From contig JAPHUJ010000012.1 of assembly GCA_026193735.1 (NCBI GenBank), positions 1 through 10,451 of the forward strand: a stretch of 10,451 nucleotides of DNA. The letters are read 5' to 3'. Made by a program: the position numbers and the translations under genes. This document shows, one piece after another, positions 6,681 through 10,451 of this stretch. The stretch comes from Sulfurovum sp. (GTDB taxonomy: Bacteria > Campylobacterota > Campylobacteria > Campylobacterales > Sulfurovaceae). Under the pieces are notes generated by a model. It worked only from the letters and a program-made list of their open reading frames with translations, did no database searches and was not told the origin of the DNA. The stretch's first letter is position 1. Each line of letters begins with the position of its first letter.

Positions 6681-8666
6681 CTACTCACATGATTCATTCG
6701 TGCAAAAACGATTCTCTATGCCGTCACTGCCACCAAAAGTGCTCCAGTCGATCGATGGCATCTCGGCCAAACGTGCTTCATATTTCTCTTTGGAAATACC
6801 TTCATATGGCATTTGAACGTAAGCACCCGTATCTGAATGCGGCAGCATTGAGACGGACTTGATGATGGGCGCGAACAGCGCCAGCATATCTTCAATCTGT
6901 GAGCCCTCTGTTTTTGGATTAAAATAGATCGTACAGCTGACCATGTTATCGCTCCATTCACGCTGTAGCATTGCTAGAAGCGAGAATTGTTCCCATGCTG
7001 AAACAGTGTTCGCTTTTCTTGTTTTACCCTGATCGATCGGAAATTCAAAAACAGTTGTATTGGCACTATAATGGTCATCCTCATGTGGGACACCTGCTGC
7101 TTTTAGTACGTTACAGATAGAGGATGTGTTACCAACTCGCATCCGGCGAATAGCATATTTGAATGTTGGAAAGTGCATACCTGAACTGACACCGACAAGC
7201 TGACTGATGGTACCAGAAGGTTTGACCGTTGTCACTCTCACTGATGCAGGGACACCTGCTTCTGCTGCCAATTCTTTGTTGACGGTACGTACAAGTTTGT
7301 ACCCTTTTCGAAGTCTACGCGTCAGTTCTGTCGCACCATGGGCATCAATCATGTCTGCAACACCGGAGAGACTGACGCCGATTCGACGGTTGCGCACCAC
7401 GATCGTATTTGTTTCCTGACGGTGTGTTGGCAGCAGTGACACTGTCGAAGCGTAAAAAGTCGCATATTCCAATGCTTCATAAAATTCATCTTCTTTCATG
7501 CAGCGTGCCGGAAAAACTTCAGCTAGATTACAGAGTTCAAAACTCTCAAGAGGAATTTCGGAGCAGGGATTTGCCAGCCATGCACGGTCTTCGGACTGCT
7601 CACCGTAACGTGCAAATTTTTGTACATTGATCAGGTTCATGATGCCCGGTTCTCCGTTGTCACGAATATGTTTTGCGACCATTGGCAATTTTTCAAAATC
7701 TTCCGTTTTTTCCAATACAACCGTATTGTTTGACATCCAGCCAATTTTGGCACGTTCGGGATTTTTTGTATAATCTTTCAACTCAAGAAAAGTCCTGTCA
7801 TCCACGGATCCTAGTGTTATTTCCGCACTTCGCCTTACATTACCTGCTACCACACAGGCACCTATCGCATTCATTACATCAGCAATACAACGCGTCTGAT
7901 CGATCTTTCCTTTGCAATAATTGTCAAGATAGTTTTCAATACGCCCATGCAATTCTTTCAACGGAGCCGGACCCGAGGCAGTACCGCCAAAACCATGAAT
8001 AGGAGATCCCTCAGGACGGATTTTACTGTAGTCAAATATAAACCATGTTCCTTCCTTTGTATAGCCATCGATCAGCAGCCTTACCGAGGCGACCCATCCC
8101 TCTCTGCTGTCTGGAATGACATAGGGAACTGGTCTTGTTTTATCTGGTATGAAAACGTTTTCACCTTTCCATGCAGTATTGAAGCCGACCCCGACCCCAC
8201 ACATCAGCATATCCATTGTCCAGTCCGCTGCAAGTGAGAGATCTGTTGTATCCACAGCACCACAATTATTTAATGCCGCACTCCCGCGTTCATAAACATA
8301 CTCTGTGCCCATGATCCACAAACCACGACCCGGCGGCAGCCACTTCATATCGAACATGGTTATCGCAAGCTTTTGAGCATGAGAATGCCACTTTGCTTCA
8401 TCCCAGACCAAACAATTCAATGCATAAAAATTTTTGCGAACTGACATTAGCCCATTGATCACCCGGATGACCGTATCTGCCCAATGCTCCTGTGTACCAT
8501 CAGGTTTGATCCGGCTATATGTACGATAGTAGACTGCTTCACCAAAACCACCGAAACCGAACTCTGCCTTTTTGGCATGTAACTCATTACAAAATGTCTC
8601 TTTAAGACTGAATCTTTCCTTGACTATTACTTTTGATTGTGCTGTTTCTCTGTCTTTTTGACTCAC
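6681..8666 (-). CDS. nrdJ: Adenosylcobalamin-dependent (class II) ribonucleoside-triphosphate reductase
   Basis: The 661-residue protein makes deoxyribonucleotides from ribonucleotides using a B12-generated radical, so it needs no oxygen and no second subunit. It resembles the monomeric RTPR type of Lactobacillus leichmannii. The five working cysteines can be placed: C135 in LNNCGAV and C379 in ELCN form the redox pair, C368 in NPCSEI is the radical cysteine, E370 is the acid two residues later, and C655/C660 in FCTNESC form the C-terminal shuttle. The C368-C379 spacing of 11 and the C-x4-C tail equal C408-C419 and C731-C736 of RTPR. The protein is shorter than RTPR (739 residues): 233 residues lie between C135 and C368, against 289 in RTPR. 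No ATP-cone is seen at the N-terminus. The start is GTG at 8666, overlapping the upstream PfpI stop as GTGA, with AAGG 8 bases before it. No cobalamin riboswitch was recognised upstream of the operon. Confidence 0.94.
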   Translation of the reverse strand: MSQKDRETAQSKVIVKERFSLKETFCNELHAKKAEFGFGGFGEAVYYRTYSRIKPDGTQEHWADTVIRVINGLMSVRKNFYALNCLVWDEAKWHSHAQKLAITMFDMKWLPPGRGLWIMGTEYVYERGSAALNNCGAVDTTDLSLAADWTMDMLMCGVGVGFNTAWKGENVFIPDKTRPVPYVIPDSREGWVASVRLLIDGYTKEGTWFIFDYSKIRPEGSPIHGFGGTASGPAPLKELHGRIENYLDNYCKGKIDQTRCIADVMNAIGACVVAGNVRRSAEITLGSVDDRTFLELKDYTKNPERAKIGWMSNNTVVLEKTEDFEKLPMVAKHIRDNGEPGIMNLINVQKFARYGEQSEDRAWLANPCSEIPLESFELCNLAEVFPARCMKEDEFYEALEYATFYASTVSLLPTHRQETNTIVVRNRRIGVSLSGVADMIDAHGATELTRRLRKGYKLVRTVNKELAAEAGVPASVRVTTVKPSGTISQLVGVSSGMHFPTFKYAIRRMRVGNTSSICNVLKAAGVPHEDDHYSANTTVFEFPIDQGKTRKANTVSAWEQFSLLAMLQREWSDNMVSCTIYFNPKTEGSQIEDMLALFAPIIKSVSMLPHSDTGAYVQMPYEGISKEKYEARLAEMPSIDWSTFGGSDGIENRFCTNESCE

Positions 8667-9190
8667 GATAAAGCCTTTTTTTGGGTGCCCTTATTTAAAT
8701 TCTGAATGATTGCTTCCATAAAAGCATTTAGATCTGAGGGCTGTCTGGAAGTGATCAGGTTTTTATCTACGGCTACTTCCACATCTTTATATATAGCACC
8801 GGCATCTTTTAACTCTTTTGCAATGCTTTTATAGCCTGTAGCAACTCTTCCTTTCAGCAAAGCAGCTGAGATCAGTATTTGTGGACCATGACATATTGCT
8901 GCCACAAGTTTATTCTGCTCAAAAAAGTCTTGGGCTATTTCTAAGGCTTTTGGTTCTTTACGTATCATAGCTGGAGCTTTACCTCCGGGAAGAATAAGTA
9001 TGTCGTATTGCTTTGGATCTACTTCATCCAGAGTTATAGTGACATCTGCACTAAATCCATGTTTCCCTATGATAATTCCTTTTTTAAAAGACGCTATATC
9101 TACGCTTATACCTTGTTCCAGAAGATATTGATAGGGTATTTTTAACTCAGAATCTTCAAAAAGATCTGCACTGATGATCAAAGCTCTCAT
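8663..9190 (-). CDS. DJ-1/PfpI family protein (class I glutamine amidotransferase-like)
   Basis: The protein has 175 residues and the DJ-1/PfpI fold. The nucleophile-elbow motif AAICHGPQIL places the reactive cysteine at C100 with H101 beside it, and the conserved acid is E12 in LFEDSEL. These positions match those of P. horikoshii PH1704. LPGGKAP at 67-73 and the TSRQPSDL segment at 147-154 are also family hallmarks. Members have been described as proteases, chaperones or glyoxalase/deglycase enzymes that deal with glycated or damaged macromolecules; the sequence alone does not settle which. It is cytosolic. The start is ATG at 9190 with a GGGAG site. The gene ends in a 4-base overlap (GTGA) with nrdJ, so the two are translated as one unit. 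Confidence 0.9.
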   Translation of the reverse strand: MRALIISADLFEDSELKIPYQYLLEQGISVDIASFKKGIIIGKHGFSADVTITLDEVDPKQYDILILPGGKAPAMIRKEPKALEIAQDFFEQNKLVAAICHGPQILISAALLKGRVATGYKSIAKELKDAGAIYKDVEVAVDKNLITSRQPSDLNAFMEAIIQNLNKGTQKKALS

Positions 9191-9274
9191 ACTTTACTTC
9201 TCCCAAATATTTTTATTTATTCTTCTAACAGGTATATGCAAGATTAAAATAAAGTATAACATATCTTGTAAGAC

Positions 9275-9313
9275 TTAACACATATTAACTTTCTCTAATA
9301 TAATCAGTATAAT
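9275..9313 (+). promoter_or_regulatory. Tandem promoters for the CDP-alcohol phosphatidyltransferase gene
   Basis: Two overlapping sigma-70-like pairs are seen: TTAACA (9275-9280) with TATAAT (9299-9304), spacer 18, and TTAACT (9285-9290) with TATAAT (9308-9313), spacer 17. Both -10 boxes are perfect. The rest of the 146-base divergent gap (9191-9336) is AT-rich and must also hold the minus-strand promoter for the pfpI-nrdJ unit. Only weak candidates for that were found, and no riboswitch-like structure was recognised. Confidence 0.5.
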
Positions 9314-9336
9314 ACTAAATAAGAGGAGTTTCTATT

Positions 9337-9894
9337 ATGTTACTAAATATTCCAAATATGTTGAGTCTTTTTCGTATTATTTCCGCACCATTTTTACTTC
9401 TGACCGGCTGGTTTGGAATGGAAAATCTCTTTTTTATACTTTTTGGACTGATGTTACTCTCAGACGTACTTGACGGGATCATTGCACGGATGTTGGATCA
9501 AACAAGTGAACTGGGTGCAAGACTTGATAGCTACGGGGATATCTTAACCTACCTTACTACGCCATTGGCTGCCTGGTGGTTATGGCCGGATGTTGTAAAA
9601 GAGGAGATCTATTATATAATTGCTGCGATCATTATATATATACTCCCTGCCATTTTTGCTTTTATAAAGTTTGGAAAGCTTGCCTCTTATCATACCTGGA
9701 TGACTAAAGTTTCAGCCGTACTGATGAGTGCAGGTGTTGTAATGCTGCTTGGATTTGAAAATAATCTTTTGTTTCATATAGCGATCTATTTTTTGGTGAT
9801 TGAAATGGTAGAGAATATTGTTATCACAACAATGCTGCCAAAACAAAAAAGTAATATTTATTCCGTTTGGCATGCTTGGAAAGAGAGAGGATAA
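9337..9894 (+). CDS. CDP-alcohol phosphatidyltransferase family membrane protein
   Basis: The 185-residue integral membrane protein has about five or six hydrophobic helices. The family active site DGxxARx8GxxxDxxxD is complete: D43 and D46 with G47, A50 and R51 in SDVLDGIIAR, then G60, D64 and D68 in ELGARLDSYGD. All the aspartates that bind metal and the CDP-linked substrate are present, so the enzyme should be active. Members transfer a phosphatidyl or similar group from a CDP-activated lipid to an alcohol such as glycerol-3-phosphate, serine or inositol. The acceptor here cannot be told from the sequence, though the length and LNIPNMLSLFRI start resemble the PgsA-like branch. It starts at the ATG at 9337 with GAGGAG about 8 bases upstream and tandem promoters in front. 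RNase Z follows after 36 bases. Confidence 0.9.
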   Translation: MLLNIPNMLSLFRIISAPFLLLTGWFGMENLFFILFGLMLLSDVLDGIIARMLDQTSELGARLDSYGDILTYLTTPLAAWWLWPDVVKEEIYYIIAAIIIYILPAIFAFIKFGKLASYHTWMTKVSAVLMSAGVVMLLGFENNLLFHIAIYFLVIEMVENIVITTMLPKQKSNIYSVWHAWKERG

Positions 9895-9904
9895 TTTATA
9901 TAAT
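9876..9904 (+). promoter_or_regulatory. Possible promoter for rnz
   Basis: TTGGAA at 9876-9881 and TATAAT at 9899-9904 are separated by 17 bases, at the end of the preceding gene and about 27 bases before the rnz start. The -10 is perfect and the -35 is partial. Confidence 0.35.
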
Positions 9905-9930
9905 ATTATATGTAAGAAAAGGAGAATAAG

Positions 9931-10451
9931 TTGCAATTGACATTTTTAGGTACGAGTGCCGGAAAACCAACATTAGAGAGAAATGTATCTGCACTTGCAT
10001 TGGAATTTGACCAAGACAATAAGTGGTACCTTTTTGACTGTGGTGAAGCAACACAGCATCAGATCATACGAAGCAGGCTTTCCATCGGAAAACTTGATAC
10101 TATTTTCATTACACATTTGCATGGTGATCATTATTATGGACTTCCAGGATTATTGAGTACTAAAAAACTTGATACAGCCTTTAGACCTCTAACGATATAC
10201 GGTCCAAAAGGTATTAAAAAGTTTCTTAAGTGTGTAATGGATGTATCATCAGAGAATCTGGGATATGTGCTGCAAATCATCGAATTTGAGGCCGAAGAGA
10301 CTTTTGTCTTTGATAAGTTTTCATTGAAAATATTAGCGCTTGAACACTCCATAGAGAGTTTCGCTTTTTATGTCAAAGAGAATGATATAAATAATAAGAT
10401 AAACGAAGAAAAATTGAGAGAAATAGGATTGGAACCATCACCACTTTACGG
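9931..10451 (+). CDS. rnz: Ribonuclease Z (tRNA 3' endonuclease), 3' end outside window
   Basis: The first 173 residues are present; the frame stays open to the window edge. The start is TTG at 9931, with a GGAG ribosome site at 9921-9924; no ATG lies near the conserved N-terminus, so the rare start is well supported. The N-terminus QLTFLGTSAGKPTLERNVSA is the RNase Z/RNase BN hallmark. The metallo-beta-lactamase metal motif HLHGDH is at 62-67, with another conserved histidine at H139 in LEHSIESFAF. The enzyme removes the 3' trailer from tRNA precursors, which matters most for tRNAs without an encoded CCA. The remaining metal ligands lie beyond the window. The gene sits 36 bases after the CDP-alcohol phosphatidyltransferase and may be co-transcribed or use its own promoter at 9876-9904. 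Confidence 0.92.
   Translation, partial: MQLTFLGTSAGKPTLERNVSALALEFDQDNKWYLFDCGEATQHQIIRSRLSIGKLDTIFITHLHGDHYYGLPGLLSTKKLDTAFRPLTIYGPKGIKKFLKCVMDVSSENLGYVLQIIEFEAEETFVFDKFSLKILALEHSIESFAFYVKENDINNKINEEKLREIGLEPSPLY

Noticed and set aside
9191..9336. A cobalamin riboswitch before the pfpI-nrdJ unit, expected for a B12-dependent enzyme
   Set aside because: The gap is only 146 bases, is AT-rich, and holds no recognisable B12-box or multi-stem structure; much of it is taken by promoters.

Overview
The window reads as a piece of a chromosome from an AT-rich Gram-negative bacterium. The best guess is a Campylobacterota (epsilonproteobacterial) sulfur-oxidiser type such as Sulfurovum or Sulfurimonas. 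That assignment is inferred from overall protein flavour, AT-rich intergenic DNA with TATAAT-type -10 boxes and weak -35 boxes, compact overlapping genes and GGAG-type ribosome sites; it has not been tested by search. No mobile element, CRISPR array, tRNA, rRNA or prophage sign is visible, and gene density is high with mostly intact ORFs.

Layout, left to right. (1) 1-360, plus strand: the tail of an unidentified gene, then a small DUF503/YlxP-like protein. (2) 396-1846, minus strand: a small acidic protein overlapping a stand-alone Mut7-C (PIN-fold) RNase-like protein with a zinc ribbon, followed by a six-helix membrane protein of unknown function. (3) 2015-4075, plus strand: the classical nfeD-slipin (stomatin) membrane-protease pair, with a good promoter in front and a possible weak terminator behind. 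(4) 9190 down to 4247, minus strand: two successive two-gene units. The upstream one is a DJ-1/PfpI protein overlapping a B12-dependent (class II) ribonucleotide reductase. The downstream one is a phosphoribosyltransferase followed by the DNA repair polymerase/exonuclease PolX. (5) 9337-10451, plus strand: a CDP-alcohol phosphatidyltransferase and the start of RNase Z (tRNA 3' processing), which runs off the window.

Functionally, the minus-strand block from 9190 to 4247 is rich in nucleotide and DNA metabolism: dNTP synthesis without oxygen or an iron radical centre, a PRPP-using enzyme, repair synthesis, and a protein-damage-type DJ-1 protein. The nfeD-slipin pair is a known membrane quality-control unit. 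The most open question is the overlapping pair at 1107-1846. A very acidic 82-residue protein sits directly upstream of a PIN-fold nuclease, the layout of a toxin-antitoxin operon, although neither family is established as such. Everything else is recognisable housekeeping or conserved hypothetical content; no clear new large system is seen.
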